A stretch of 64,000 bases of DNA from NCBI GenBank assembly GCA_019843655.1, contig JACDQD010000009.1, positions 1,865,750-1,929,749 on the forward strand, read 5' to 3'. The stretch is from Lethocerus indicus. Lineage: Eukaryota > Arthropoda > Insecta > Hemiptera > Belostomatidae. The notes beneath the pieces are model-generated. The model had not been told where the DNA came from. It saw only the letters and a program-made list of their open reading frames with translations, and made no database searches. This document shows, piece by piece, positions 12,024 through 23,511 of this stretch. Each line of letters starts with the position of its first letter. Position 1 is the first letter of the stretch. Made by a program: the position numbers and the translations under genes.

Positions 12024-12818
12024 TAATTAAAACATTGTAGTGGCGACTTAAAATAATAGGAAAAGGAAAGAAGATGTTCACGAGGAAGACCTCACGTTTC
12101 TCCCGCGGATCTTATTAAACAACTTTCGTAATTATTTTTTATGGAATAAATCACTTGATGCAAAAGGGTAACATTTTCACTGTATTCGGACGAAATTCAA
12201 GAATAACGAGGCTGTATATTTTTGTTTACTTCATTCTCTTTTCTGGGCGGCATTCGCCACCAAATTGAAAGTTTTGTTCCGAATATTGCCAGGGTTCTTT
12301 AAACTTAAAGTCTGAACAAAAGTCCCTCATCATCGGGTATAACTTCACAGCTGAGCGCCCAGAAACTACAAAACTGCGGGGATTTCAGTGCGCGAAGCAA
12401 CTTGAAACGCAGTTTCGAGACATATCCAGACCGGGTATATCCTTAAGCGACTAAGTTGTGACTGTGGCGGACGGCCAGAACGGCGAAAGCTGATGTGGCG
12501 CTTTGAATGCACCGTGTTAAATTTAACACACCGATTGTTGGACCCGGCGTAATCTTAATGATTCTGATCGAGATCAAAAGACGGGGGTCGCTGTCTTCCC
12601 CACGAAGGCCGCTGTAGCGGGGAAGAGGAGGTCCTTTGAAGTCCGAGATGACACCGCTTGTAATTGAAACTTAATCGGCTTTGTACCGGAATTTAGTCTC
12701 GGCGTAATAATCCATAATACCGTTGAATATAAACAGCTTCGGTCTAGCCCCCCGGCCGAAACTTGGAGCTTGTTTCAATCCGTTTTAAAAATGGATACTT
12801 TTAGGAATCGCAGTCACA
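12024..12818. other. Non-coding stretch
   Basis: No gene is recognised. An inverted pair CTTCCCC/GGGGAAG (about 12594-12624) could form a short stem. Confidence 0.4.
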
Positions 12819-12819
12819 G

Positions 12820-12880
12820 GTGGAATCCCCATACCCGACTCAAAAGAAACCGAAAATTTGAACTTTTAACGAGTCCTTAG
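12820..12880 (+). mobile_element. Short jockey-like LINE fragment
   Basis: It contains GGAATCCCCATACCCGACTC, AAAAGAAACCGAAAATTTGA and ACTTTTAACGAGT. This is the same block that opens the longer LINE fragments at 39.3 and 54.3 kb. Only about 60 bp survive. Confidence 0.65.
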
Positions 12881-13925
12881 AGTACTATCGCTAAATATAA
12901 TTAATCAGTTTTAATGGCAAGTCTACTATATTTTCCGCAACCCGTAAACTGCTACCGTATGGACGTCTCATTCTCGAAGATCATCGTTTCTTGGTTATAC
13001 TTGAAAACGAGTCAACAATTATATATTCCGATAAGGCGAAACATAATATAGAAAAGTGAGTTGAATTATGCGAACTTAACGACCGTATAATTTAGAATTT
13101 TTCAGCAATGACTTATTAAACCGTTCTTGTTGTCGGTTAGAATGAAATTTGACTTGGGTCTGCTGGAAATAATAAAATTTTTTTTTTATTATCCCTTTAT
13201 TAGCCCTTATTAATGCGTCCACCGCAAGAGGAGATCGAGACGCGGAAGAGCGTTTAATGAACGATGAAATATTTTGATGTTGGGGCTGGGAATAATTTGC
13301 AGAATTTTCACCGCAGCGCAGAAGAAAACATAAACTAGAAAACGCGTTGGAAAACTCGCCTGTGCCAGGACAGTTGGGCGGTGCGCCGTGAACAGTTTTC
13401 CGATTGCTATTGCCAAGACGAATTAAGTTTGACGCCCCGCCAATAATAAACTTCCCCCTTGTTTCACTTGCGGGATAAAATTGAATTTTTACGGCGCAAT
13501 ATTTTACTTTTCTTATATTTTAATTTTTTTTTTCTTTCCCCTAGAACTTTGGCAATGAGACCGGACGAATGTCCCGACGCGGCGGCTAATAACTCTCGGC
13601 AGTAAAACAGCGGGTGTATTATTTCGCAGTCGTAAAAAAATTAGTTTCATACTCAGCCAAAAGTGTTTAATAAGACAGAGGCTATACGCGGTAATAATTT
13701 AAAAGTTTTCAGTAAGAATTTCAAGTGCACTTCTTAAATGTAACCGACGGGGAGATCATTTTTGAGAACTGTCCGACCGTAATTCAGTCTCGACGAATTT
13801 ATTTTCCGTTTCAGTGAAATTATGCATTGCATTTTTTGCTGCACATTTTCATATTATGCGCACCACTGTAAGGAATTATAAATTAACCTTAACTATAATT
13901 ATTTATTATGGAATGCCGTATATTT
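12881..13925. other. Non-coding stretch
   Basis: AT-rich sequence with no recognised gene or repeat. Confidence 0.45.
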
Positions 13926-14032
13926 GTTGTGTTTCTGTTTCCTCTCGCTGGTTTGGTGGTCTTGAACACCGCTACTGAAGATGGCGAGCGGCTGAAACCG
14001 AGACTAAACCATTGCGAGGGTATGTTAAACTA
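13926..14032. mobile_element. PLE-A copy 2, collapsed short form
   Basis: The copy is only about 105 bp. A shortened left arm (GTTTCTGTTTCCTCTCGCTG) joins the right ribozyme arm (CACCGCTACTGAAGATGGCG), and the copy ends GGGTATGTTAAAC. The helix III bases are altered (CCGAGA instead of CCGGTC), so the ribozyme is probably inactive. Confidence 0.8.
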
Positions 14033-14640
14033 TTTATTACGGAAGTTATGAAAGGTCTCGAAGAAGGATTTAATCGCGATTGAATAATTTTAATACACCG
14101 TGACCATCGACTAAAGTAACAAGACTTTAATTAGAACTCCTCCCCCCCCCCAACACCAATCAGGGGCGATTTGAGAATACCCTTTAAATGACCGCTTTTA
14201 CCGAGTACCTGCCCTTATTGCGTAACGGCATTTCGCCACGTTGCGGCATCCCTACAACTGCACTTTAAATGGAAATTCGCCTGTTAATCGACCTAAATAC
14301 AAATGAGTGTGGTGGAATTTACGAGCTCCTCTAGCGATAGATTAAAATTAGAAATTGAGTGTAAATCCGCGAATAATTGGTGGTTGTCCTCGTAATTTGT
14401 GTATTACAATATTCTGTGTAAATTTAAAGAAAATACCCGATGTCGGATGGAATTTTAAATTCAATTATTGGTTTCAATTTATTTTATATTTTATACTGTT
14501 TTAATGCTGAAGAAATTTACAAAATTATTTTTTGGCGAACGTCTAAACTGCTGGTATATTTATTAATTCTCCATTACAAATACGGCCAATTGAACGGTTT
14601 CCAAATCGATTAACCGTTTATTTAATGTATACATAAAACG
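14033..14640. other. Non-coding stretch
   Basis: No gene is recognised. A poly-C run lies near 14141. Confidence 0.4.
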
Positions 14641-14652
14641 TTACAGTATGAT

Positions 14653-14737
14653 TTAGTTTAACATACCTGTTTTGTGGTCTGCGAGGGGTTGGAATACGAA
14701 TTGTCTTATGAATTATGTTTGTCTTATAACAAGACAC

Positions 14738-14781
<44 letters not shown>

Positions 14782-14952
14782 GACAAACACCACAGTACAA
14801 GTGACACAGTGACAGTGCAGTGAGGATGCTCGAAAAACATCCAAAGTGCCAGCAGTGACTAATACCGCTACTGAAGATGGCGAGCGGCCGAAATCAGTCT
14901 AGCAAAAGAACAAACCAGCGAGAGGAGACAGAAACACCACAAATCTAGGGTG
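14653..14952. mobile_element. PLE-A copy 3, tail on the left
   Basis: The tail TTAGTTTAACATACCTGTTT opens the copy and the right arm closes at AAATCTAGGGTG. Flanking 12-bp repeats TTACAGTATGAT (14641-14652) and TTACAATATGAT (14953-14964) differ by one base. The interior contains a (TA)n microsatellite and GACAAACACCACAGTACAAG. The left arm lost its ribozyme, and the right one has a mutated helix III (AATCAGTC). Confidence 0.88.
14739..14778. repeat. (TA)20 microsatellite
   Basis: Forty bases of pure alternating TA lie inside PLE-A copy 3. Other copies (33.57 kb, 49.32 kb) have a short TATATA at the equivalent position, so this array probably expanded from the element's own sequence. Confidence 0.95.
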
Positions 14953-14964
14953 TTACAATATGAT

Positions 14965-15766
14965 GTTATTATATAAAATGTAGGAATTTAATAAGCGTTT
15001 CTCCCGAACTTCTGCAACGTTCCGATGTAAAGTGACAAAGTGGGTAGAGCGTACAAAATGTTTTGTGCCCGTGTTTCTGTCTCTATCCAATATCCGAACC
15101 AATATGGCGGCTCGTAGAAATTTACATGGGAATCGCGCCGGTTCTTCCCGATGAACTTATTTATAGGAGAGGGAAGGTTTCGGGAACACGAGAACCGCCA
15201 ACGGTACATATGGGGCCCAGGGAAAGCCCAACGGATGGAAAACCTCCCCACGCATTTCCAGCAAATTATTACGCCAAGTAGATACACTCCCTTATTTCCT
15301 TATTCGCGAATAAGGAAATCAATCTATTATAATACAATTGAATTTATAATATTTTTCACATCAACTTTGACCATTACAAATAACTGGGTAAAAACGTTTT
15401 GGCTAACAGAACGCTTATCAGCCGACGTACCTAAAATCTGGAGGGAAACCATTCCATAAGTATTGGCTCAAAAATATGCTTATTTATTCATATTTATAAA
15501 ATAATTTAGCTCTTTTTTCTGTAAATACGAGAAATAACTACGAATAACCGACTGCGGCCATTGTACGGAACCGGGTTTTAAAATCTGGTTGAATCTACGG
15601 ACAATGCGGAATTTATACTAAAGGGCGGTCGATTTGAATAAAACGGTAGAATAATACCTCGCGATAATATCTCATTTGGTCCCAGTATATGCATAATAAA
15701 GCCACCACCGTTCCTTAAAGCCCCGCCGAACGTTTTGAATAATTAAATAGAAACGAAGATTAGAAG
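14965..15766. other. Non-coding stretch
   Basis: No gene is recognised. Overlapping frames of 99-102 aa on both strands (14988-15459) have no identifiable domain. Confidence 0.4.
15294..15319. repeat. 26-bp perfect palindrome
   Basis: ATTTCCTTATTCG is followed directly by its exact reverse complement CGAATAAGGAAAT, with no spacer. It lies in otherwise plain AT-rich sequence. Confidence 0.9.
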
Positions 15767-15900
15767 ACCGTAGATTTCGTGGGTTTCTGTCTCCTCTCAC
15801 CGTTTTGGTCTTTTGCTAGTCTTCTGTAGCAAAAACCAGACAGAAACACACGAAATCTACGGTACTCCAACCCCGGCAGACCACAAAACAGGTGTGTTAA
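15767..15900. mobile_element. PLE-A copy 4, collapsed, tail on the right
   Basis: The left arm TAGATTTCGTGGGTTTCTGT collapses near the ribozyme position into the right arm, which continues to GACCACAAAACAGGTGTGTT. The flanks CGAAGATTAGAA and AGAAGATTAAAA match at 10 of 12 positions and are probably an aged target-site duplication. Confidence 0.8.
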
Positions 15901-15912
15901 AGAAGATTAAAA

Positions 15913-16668
15913 TATACATAGAGTGCAGTTTTACGTTACAAAAAGACGTGTTTTATTAGTATTCAATCTGGATTTTCAATCAAATATGTACTATCAAATT
16001 TTTCAATGTAGATCGATTTCCTCAAAAAGTCATAGCGTGCTCGAATTGTTTACGATTGGGTAAATAGGCGCCCAAATATATGGATAAATTCGATTTATTC
16101 TATTTTAACGAAATAAACGTCAATCCCTTTTCTTATCAATCAATCCTTGAAATGGGATTCGGGGTCCGAATGTCGATCCCTCGTTTCCGCTCGGTCCCTG
16201 TGAATACCAACTAAGAGGTACCTCGTCTTCTGCCTTAAACGGACTTTGCCCTACGGCCGAAGCGCGGGAGATAGGACAAAATATTTTAATAAGTACAAAA
16301 TTCATCGCGTTGGCGAAACCATATCAGGAGCAAACGATTGGTGCTTTTCCTCCCGGCGTTCTTTTCTCGATGAGGGGGAAAAATGACCTTTTGCGAAATG
16401 TCTGGAAATATTGTACGCTTTAATAGCTACTGGCGATGGAGGGAGCACGAAACCTAATGGCGGTCAATTATAAACAAGATCGGTGTAGAGAAAATATCCA
16501 TCGGAGCGATGAGACTTGAAAGAAGACTACGAAATGTGAGCTGAAAAAAATTTTCTTTCGTTCCATAATGCGACCCTTATTCGTATTGTTCAATATCTAT
16601 TATGCCTTTATTCTAATTCAGGTTATTTTAAATCTATTTTGTGGTATTTTTATTTTATATAATTTATT
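15913..16668. other. Non-coding stretch
   Basis: No gene is recognised here. Confidence 0.4.
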
Positions 16669-16861
16669 ATTAGTTGTACCCAAAAGTAATCGACAATTTG
16701 ATAAGATATATTTTGGTCTCGAGGAGTTCTTCAAGAGGGGAATCGAAAATTTGTCGATAATATCGGTGAATATATTGTAGATTAATAATTAAAATTTCTT
16801 TTTCAGCAAAATAAAATGAATTCCAAAGTCAAAATTTCGATTACTTTTGGGTACCCCTAAT
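16669..16861 (+). mobile_element. Deleted mariner element, copy 1 of 4
   Basis: The left end TTAGTTGTACCCAAAAGTAA and right end TTACTTTTGGGTACCCCTAA are inverted repeats. The interior encodes the transposase C-terminus in decayed form (YFGLEEFFKRGIENL..., continuing NIGEYI), like the LEEFFKRGIENLPEKWQ-type ending of mariner transposases, followed by a short 3' UTR. The 5' three-quarters of a normal ~1.3-kb mariner is missing. Confidence 0.82.
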
Positions 16862-17685
16862 ACATTCATGACAGTATTCAATAAGAGATCTCAAATTGAA
16901 ATACTCTTCTGTTTTCTCACTTTCAACTCGAATATATTTTCGGTCAATATAATAGATAACAGCATTGCCATTGGGGATGAAATTACCCCTAAATAAGTGA
17001 TTCCAAATCTAGCCAAATTAGAAATAAAATTGGAATTTAATCGACAGGTTGACAGTCGGGTGTGTGGGACAGAAGAACACTCCGAATATTATCCGAACGT
17101 AATTAATTTTATTGCTCCTCCGGGGCCAATAAAGGCTCGTTATTGCCGGTACGCCGGTTTACGAGCCAGCCTCTCTCTCTCTGTGTACCTGCTCTAAAAA
17201 CCTGATGGGGGGGTGGAGAGAACGGTTTCGCTAATAAAACTGGTTTTTATTCTGGGGCCCCCGTTAGAGGCCCCATATTCGGAGCGCCAAAGCTACGAGT
17301 TTCGAAATCAAGTACTCGACATCGTATTAGCTCCAAAATAGGCAGTTACAGCCACTTCCTTCGTACGGCTTCTGCTTTACTGGCACACGTTTCGCGAGTC
17401 CTTAATGCTCGCCTAACGATCGAATAAACTTTTGTAAACGAATTTTGAAATAGCACTCTATATATGAATGATTCCATAGGTGCTTCAATAGATAAGGCAA
17501 ATATTTGATATAGTCCGAAACATTCTTATTTTTACGATGAAAACTTCACCGCACAAAATTGTTAAAACATAATTGTTATCCCACTATTTTGAAAGTAGAT
17601 TTTAGGATGTGAAAAATTCTGTACGCTTTCAAAATTATTGACCTCTTCGGTTTGAATTTATTATTGGGGCGAGATTTCTGTTACG
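16862..17685. other. Non-coding stretch
   Basis: No gene is recognised. A (TC)n run lies at about 17168-17182. Confidence 0.4.
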
Positions 17686-17697
17686 AATAAAGTTTAT

Positions 17698-17876
17698 CGC
17701 AGTGAGGATGCCCCCGAAAAACATCCAAAGTGCCAATAGCGACTGACACCGCTACTGAAGTTGGCCGAAACCGGTCTAGCAAAAGACCGAACCGGCGAGA
17801 GGAGACAGAAACATCACGAAATCTACGTTATTCCAACCCCTCGCAGGCCACAAAACAGGTATGTTAGTTAAACTAA
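17698..17876. mobile_element. PLE-A copy 5, right arm only
   Basis: The copy begins inside the core (CAGTGAGGATGCCCCCGAAA) and runs through the right arm to CAGGTATGTTAGTTAAACTA. It is bounded by AATAAAGTTTAT (17686-17697) and AATAAAGTTTAC (17877-17888), 11 of 12 identical, so a half element can be a complete insertion. Its ribozyme helix II region is shortened. Confidence 0.88.
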
Positions 17877-17888
17877 AATAAAGTTTAC

Positions 17889-18913
17889 CTCATGAAAAAT
17901 GTATTACGAATTGCAATAACTGTTAATGTAATGGCAGTTAAGGTGTTGGGACGTGCAAATTCAATATTTGAGGCATAAAACTCTCTCTCTCTCTCTGTTT
18001 AGAGGTCGTCTTTTTTTCTACGCAACCCGGTCGGCGTCTATAAAACGGAAACCGAGGTATAAAATGAAAATCCGCTTTTCAATAAAATGGAAAGACGCTA
18101 CTTCTTGTTGTTCTGGCCGGAGATACGTCCGCCGGGAAATGTAAATCATCGGGAGAGAGCCGCTATTGAGGCACTTCGAATACCGGCAGTCCAATATTGG
18201 GAAGATATCCAGACAAATAAGATATCCCCAATAGGAGCGATAGACACAACAAGCTCGGGTCATATATACCCCCCCCCCCCCCGGCAATGTAAATACAGGA
18301 AGTAAAAGACTGGGAGGGTAACATCTATATATATATATATATATATGGCCAGCCCGACCATATCTTCGTGCATTTGACTTTTTCAGAATCGCCAAGATCT
18401 ATATCGTCCTAGTTGGGGGGGTTTCCGGCCTTAAAAATTTTTCCAATTCCGTCTCCGGTAAGGAAGGCCGCCGGTCGTGATTCGGCCGTAAATGCGATAT
18501 TGGCCGGTGGCGAATTTTACTTCTCAAGTCCCCGTCGAGCAAAAACGGTCGTCGTTAAATAGTCTTGCGCTCGGTAGGCCCGAATACCGGCTGCGAGAAA
18601 TATTACAGAACGGTTCCAACCGAATTCGGCTATAGAAGAGCTCAATATTTGTCCACCGGCAATTCGGCTGAATCGGGTCCGAACGCAAATTCAAGACGGA
18701 ATTTAAGATTTTAATATTTCAATTAAGAGAAAAGAAAGTGATAACGAGACGCCGCCGGGATGAAGTTGAATAAATCATGCGTCCCCCCCAATGGGGAAAA
18801 AATGGGGCTCGGTCCTGATGACGTTTAAATGAAGCCTCCGCTCCGACTGAAAAGACGCTTTTCATTTTGATATTTATGCACGAAACAGACAATTAATACG
18901 TAGTATTAACTTT
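17889..18913. other. Non-coding stretch with simple repeats
   Basis: No gene is recognised. (CT)n near 17981, a C-run near 18271 and (TA)n at about 18327-18346 are present. The 125-aa minus-strand frame at 18018-18395 crosses these simple repeats and is not convincing. Confidence 0.45.
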
Positions 18914-19328
18914 TTAGTTTAACATATCTGTTTTGTGGTCTGCGAGGGGTTGGAATACCGTAGGGTTTCTGCCTCCTCTCGCCGGTTTCGTCTTTTGATA
19001 GACCGGTTTCGGCCGCTCGCCATCTTCAGTAGCGGCGTTGCTGTCGCTGTCACTAGTACTGTACTTGACACTACTTCTACTGCTGCGGGCGGTTACCGTA
19101 TCGCGTAATATAAATATAAAATAATAAAAAATATTTCGAATCGGTTTCGTAGAGACCCATTGTACGTTCAGAATTACAAAAATATTTCTGTGTTCGGGTC
19201 TTTTATTTAGACGGTCTTTTATTAGACAGTGCAGTGAGGATGCCCCCCCCCCCGGAAAACACCCAAAGTGCCAACAGTGCTACTGAAGATGGCGAGCAGC
19301 CGAAACCAGCGAGAGGAGACAGAAACAC
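18914..19328. mobile_element. PLE-A copy 6, with a ~145-bp alternative core
   Basis: A complete left arm with tail (TTTAGTTTAACATATCTGTT) is followed by CTGCTGCGGGCGGTTACCGT and about 145 bp that recur, inverted, at 23350-23502. A shortened right arm (GACAGTGCAGTGAGGATGCC ... GAGAGGAGACAGAAACACCC) closes the copy. This shows that the family carries more than one type of internal sequence. Confidence 0.8.
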
Positions 19329-19983
19329 CCGAACCGATATTTTTTTTAATAATTATAGTATTATTTACAGTGTTTAGCTAATTTATTGAATTACAGTGGA
19401 GCTCGATAAGGTGGTTCCTGGAGAAACGGGATAAATTCCCGAATAGAATTAGGCGATCCTACCCGTAAATTAGTTAGTGATTATAGACTTTTGTTATCAT
19501 CGTAGGAATCGTTGGAGTCCAAAGAAATGTTTCTGGCTATTACAGTTTTTTTACGGCTGAGAGACTATTCCAAACGCCAGCCGACCATGAGATAACTCAA
19601 ATTATCCGATGTGTTTGTGATAATCGATCAGTTGAATGGTCTCGGAAAATTGTAATTTTTACCAGAGGTGAAGCAGGGTCTTTGACGTCTCTACGCTTCC
19701 CGATCCCGTTCTCAAAGACTCCGGTCGTTGAGAACGATTCGGGCAGTGCCAGTTGGGAATGTGGAACGCGGGAATGTCGGAACAAAGGAAGAATGATTAG
19801 CGTCCCGGCAATTTCCGGGCAGTTCACTGTCCACGTTTCGGCCGGGATTAAACTTAGGGACTAGACGTGTATACAACGGGCAAACGGAATAGACGGGATT
19901 TTCTATGTGAACTCAGTTTATTGCCTCGACCCAACGCTAAATTATGCTCCACCCAGTACGGAATACAAAACAAAATGGATTCT
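19329..19983. other. Non-coding stretch
   Basis: No gene is recognised. Complementary 60-76-aa frames at 19597-19864 have no known motif. Confidence 0.4.
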
Positions 19984-20226
19984 TAGTTCAACGTACCTGT
20001 TTTGTGATCTGCCAGTGATTGGAATACCGTAGATTTCGGCCTTTTGCCAGACCGGTTTCGGCTGCAGCAGCGGTTAGTTGGTACAAGTGACGGTCACCGC
20101 ACTGAGGATACCCCCGAAAAACATCCGGAGTGCCGAAAGTGACTGACACCGCTACTGAAGACGGCGAGCGGCCGAAACCGGTCTAGCAAAAAAGACCGAA
20201 CCGGCGAGAGGAGACAGAAACACAGA
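19984..20226. mobile_element. PLE-A copy 7
   Basis: The left tail (TTAGTTCAACGTACCTGTTT) is followed by a shortened left arm, the core GTACAAGTGACGGTCACCGC, and a right arm with an intact ribozyme motif. It ends at GGAGACAGAAACACAG without the outer right tail. Confidence 0.85.
20151..20187 (+). ncRNA. Hammerhead-like motif (PLE-A copy 7, right arm)
   Basis: Helix I strands GCTA and TAGC enclose the core CTGAAGA, a GGC/GCC helix II with loop GAGCG, then GAA, ACC/GGT and the cleavage base C. One unpaired C separates the core A from helix II. Activity is inferred, not shown. Confidence 0.55.
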
Positions 20227-20957
20227 TTTTTGTTCGGTTACGGACATTACAAAGGTTCATTCAAAAGGTCGGCATTGGCGAATAGTTGGAGTTATTGCTC
20301 AAAGCCTTGATCAATTGCAGCGTCTAACTTACAAATCCAGTATTACCCAATATTACAGACTTGTATTTGGCTTAAATAAAACGACCAAACTTCTTTCACG
20401 AAGGCTTGAATAAAAAAAACAATGCTGTAAAATAATTAAAAGTAATTATCCACGAATAATTAGGGCACAATTTAAGGGCTCGCAAACCCAGGATTCCGAA
20501 GGACTAAATTTAAGATAGATATTTTATTTGCAAAAGATGATAGTCCTTAAAAAAAAAAGCGGAAACGATCCATTTCTCACGATCGTAAATTTCGTGCCGG
20601 ATTCGGCTAAAAGAAAAAAGAAAAACACGTACAACAGAAAAATTACGGGGGACAGAAACGGGAGACCGAAAAGAACACGGGGTCGGGACTGAACGTTAGG
20701 TAAAAAAACGCTTCCGCCTTCGATAGAAAAAGGTTTTAAAAAAATATGTAAATCAATTAAAAACAACAAACGGGATGTGTGGGAAAGAATTTTAATCAGG
20801 AAAAAGGGTTTCGTTGAAACTCTGTGTGTAAATGCACGACGAAGTGGTTTTAATACAGATTTTCCGTCGCTGACATAAATTCGCCGTAATTGACGTTTTA
20901 CCTCGAATAACCTAATGAATCTCGACTATATTTATTCATGTAAAATGTTATAATGTA
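20227..20957. other. Non-coding stretch
   Basis: No gene is recognised. Confidence 0.4.
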
Positions 20958-20958
20958 T

Positions 20959-21172
20959 TGGGGGTACCCAAAAGTAATCGACATATTGGCTTTGGAATTC
21001 ATTTTATTGTGCTAAAAAAAGAAACTTTAATTATTAATCTACTATATATTCACCGATATTATCGACAACTCTCTGCCACTTTTCCGGCAAATTTTCCCCT
21101 CTTGAAGAACTCCTCAAGACCAAAATACATCAAATTGTTGATTAATTTTGGGTACACCTAATATATTGTTGG
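20959..21172 (-). mobile_element. Deleted mariner element, copy 2 of 4
   Basis: It reads in the minus direction. Ends GGGGGTACCCAAAAGTAATC and AATTTTGGGTACACCTAATA flank the same C-terminal transposase fragment (FGLEEFFKRGKFAGKVAESC-type decayed reading) and the ATTAATCTACTATATATTCA block found in the other copies. It shares the same large 5' deletion. Confidence 0.82.
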
Positions 21173-21180
21173 TATGTAAT

Positions 21181-22088
21181 TATATCGCTTTAGCTTAGCA
21201 TTATATGACGGTATTTCTTATCTAACCGAGAGAATATTGGAGATAAAATATTAGAGAAAAAATGTTCCTCTCCATCAGAGTTTAAGACTTCGGTATGTTA
21301 GAAATACTACAGGGGTAGCGGAAATCCGAAACCGATCTAGCTAAAGACCGAACGGAGTCTATAATTTCTCAGGTGGATATCGTACTCTGTAAATTTTAAC
21401 GCGGAGCCGTAAACACCGCTCGGACGTAATTTCGGGTAGGAAGTGTTGTTATAATGACGCGCCGTAAAGGCGGCTAAAACGTTTTTCGATATCGGCGTTC
21501 TGTACGCGCCGAGACCAGGGCCTGCGGAGGGGTTGGTTAAAGAGGGTTTGGGGGTTGGTTGATCACTGTCATTCCGTAAATTATCCGCGCCGGTCAACGA
21601 ACCCCGATCGCAGGGGCGGACGGTTCAAGGGCGTATATAAGTGACTCCCCCTCGGAACATCACCGAAAACAATACATCTCTCGTTTCCGAACTAAATACG
21701 CGTTGGGAGACGGGGCGCGTAATAGAATATTAAATATAAAAAAAAATCCCGTCCAAAAAATCAAAATACTGCAACAAGATCTGCAGGAAATATAAAACAA
21801 ACTTTAGTACTGATTCGGGCCACAACCTAATTAGAGGGTGGCTTCCCTTAGTACGAATCATTCAGTCGGAATGACGGAAATAGAAACGGTTCCGAAACGC
21901 CGGCAACGGGGTTGAATTCCAGCGGGGAAGAGGACGCAACTTTACGTTACAACGTTGAATGATGGAAAACAGAAAAAAATATTTAGCTCCTCGGGTTATT
22001 TCCTTTAGTAGATATTTCATTATTTTTTTACAACTGAGGACACATATTTATTCCATGTTATTGGAAAAAAGGTTAAGAAAAAAAAATA
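21181..22088. other. Non-coding stretch with PLE-A fragment
   Basis: A ~40-bp PLE-A arm remnant (CCGAAACCGATCTAGCTAAA) lies at about 21313-21353. A TATATAA string near 21633 sits in a CpG-rich patch (21380-21660) but has no clear initiator or gene after it. No gene is recognised. Confidence 0.4.
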
Positions 22089-22228
22089 CTGGTTTCTGTT
22101 TCGTCTCGCCGGTTCGGTCTTTCGCCAGACAGGTTTCGGCTGCTCGCCGTCTTCAGTAGCGGTGTTAGTCACATTTGGCACTTTGTATGTTGTCTGGGAA
22201 TCTTCACTGTCACTTATACTGTCCGCGT
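22089..22228 (-). mobile_element. PLE-A copy 8, single left arm
   Basis: Only the left-type arm is present: GTTTCTGTTTCGTCTCGCCG, GCTGCTCGCCGTCTTCAGTA, then CACATTTGGCACTTTG and TTCACTGTCACTTATACTGT. Helix III bases of the ribozyme are changed (CAGACAGG), so it is probably inactive. Confidence 0.8.
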
Positions 22229-23315
22229 TTCTGAGGCCGGTATTATAATTTCAAATATTCTATAACCGGTAACCTGCGAATTTTAGACTTCCGCGAAATA
22301 AGTATATTCAACTTACGGTTTTTTTGTAGCCTCGTGTTTGTACACGTGTATCTCCCGACAATTTCAGCCGTCGTGAATGTTCGGTTAATCTTTTAAAGCC
22401 GCTTTTCTCGCACGTTTTTTTTGGTTCGCCTTCGATTTTTACCCGTTGCGAAAAATGGATCGGAGAATCTGTGCCAAATTTTGTGTGAAAAATGTCGTGT
22501 ATAATATCTGGTGGGGATCACTTTGAAGGGGACAAAATAGATATTCGTAAATAGATAGATAATTGTTGAAAAAACCCTAATTTCGCTATATTTTTGGAAC
22601 AGACCTCGTACAACTTTTTCTATTGTTTTATGTGCCGACCGGCCTTAGGTCGATGACACGAATAAAAACGCTATCGATATTTCGCCCCGCGATAGATATT
22701 AACCCCCGACTGGTGGGGGGGGGGGGGCGTTTAGTGGTTACGAGGAGAAAAAACTAGAAATTACGCCGATAAAGAATCACCGTCGCGTATAACGAACGAT
22801 AGACAGACGATATCGGCGGGTGAAGACAAGGCCGTATATAATTATATTTATGGTCGGGTTCGGGTTAACGAGCCATTCTCCTCGCCCCGCCCACCCCCGC
22901 TTTCCAGGGATGAATTTTTTCCCGGAAGTTTTCCTACCTCAAACCTCCATTAATTAGGACGGACGGGAGGTTATAAAAGGTGGAGGACCGCGAAGCTAAC
23001 AAACTCGGATTAATGACAGCCTTGGTGGAGTTTTTCTTTTTTCAGACCCCAAAGAGGTGGGGGCAAATTGACGCTTCCTTTTTCCCACCCCCATAATTTT
23101 CCCCGCAATCTTTCCTCCTTTCGCCCTCTGACGTAATTATACGCTGGGTTAATTCCCAAAATTCCCGCCCACGACCACATCTCTCACTTAAGCTGAAGTG
23201 AGTGATCGAGTATATTGTCGGCCGCTGAAACACAATTCGTAGAACGATTTAACAATTCTGCACATATTCCAGACATGCAATCCAGGTAAAAGACAGAATA
23301 CAGAAATATTTTAGA
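22229..23315. other. Non-coding stretch
   Basis: No gene is recognised. A G13 run at 22715-22727 could support a G-quadruplex-like structure or be an assembly-sensitive homopolymer. Confidence 0.45.
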
Positions 23316-23502
23316 TTTGTTGTGTTTCCTCTCCTCTCGATGTTTTTCGTGTCACTTGTACTGTCTAAATAAAAGACCCGAACACAGAAACATTTGTAAT
23401 TATGAACGCGTGACGGGACTCTACGCAACCGATTCGAAATATTTTTTATTATTTTACACTTATATTACGCGATATGGCAACCGCCAGCAGTAGTAGTGCG
23501 TT
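23316..23502. mobile_element. PLE-A remnant with alternative core
   Basis: A deleted left arm (TTGTGTTTCCTCTCCTCTCG joined to TTTTTCGTGTCACTTGTACT) is followed by about 145 bp that are the reverse complement of the core of PLE-A copy 6 (TAAATAAAAGACCCGAACAC through GGCAACCGCCAGCAGTAGTA). It is truncated on the right. Confidence 0.7.
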
Positions 23503-23511
23503 GAACCTCCA

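Noticed and set aside
21600..21680. TATATAAG in a CpG-rich patch as a core promoter
   Set aside because: No convincing initiator 25-35 bp downstream and no gene after it; similar TATA strings near 2590 and 22972 were rejected for the same reason.
22715..22727. G13 tract as a functional G-quadruplex
   Set aside because: A single homopolymer is weak evidence, and many C/G runs in the window could reflect assembly or sequencing artefacts.
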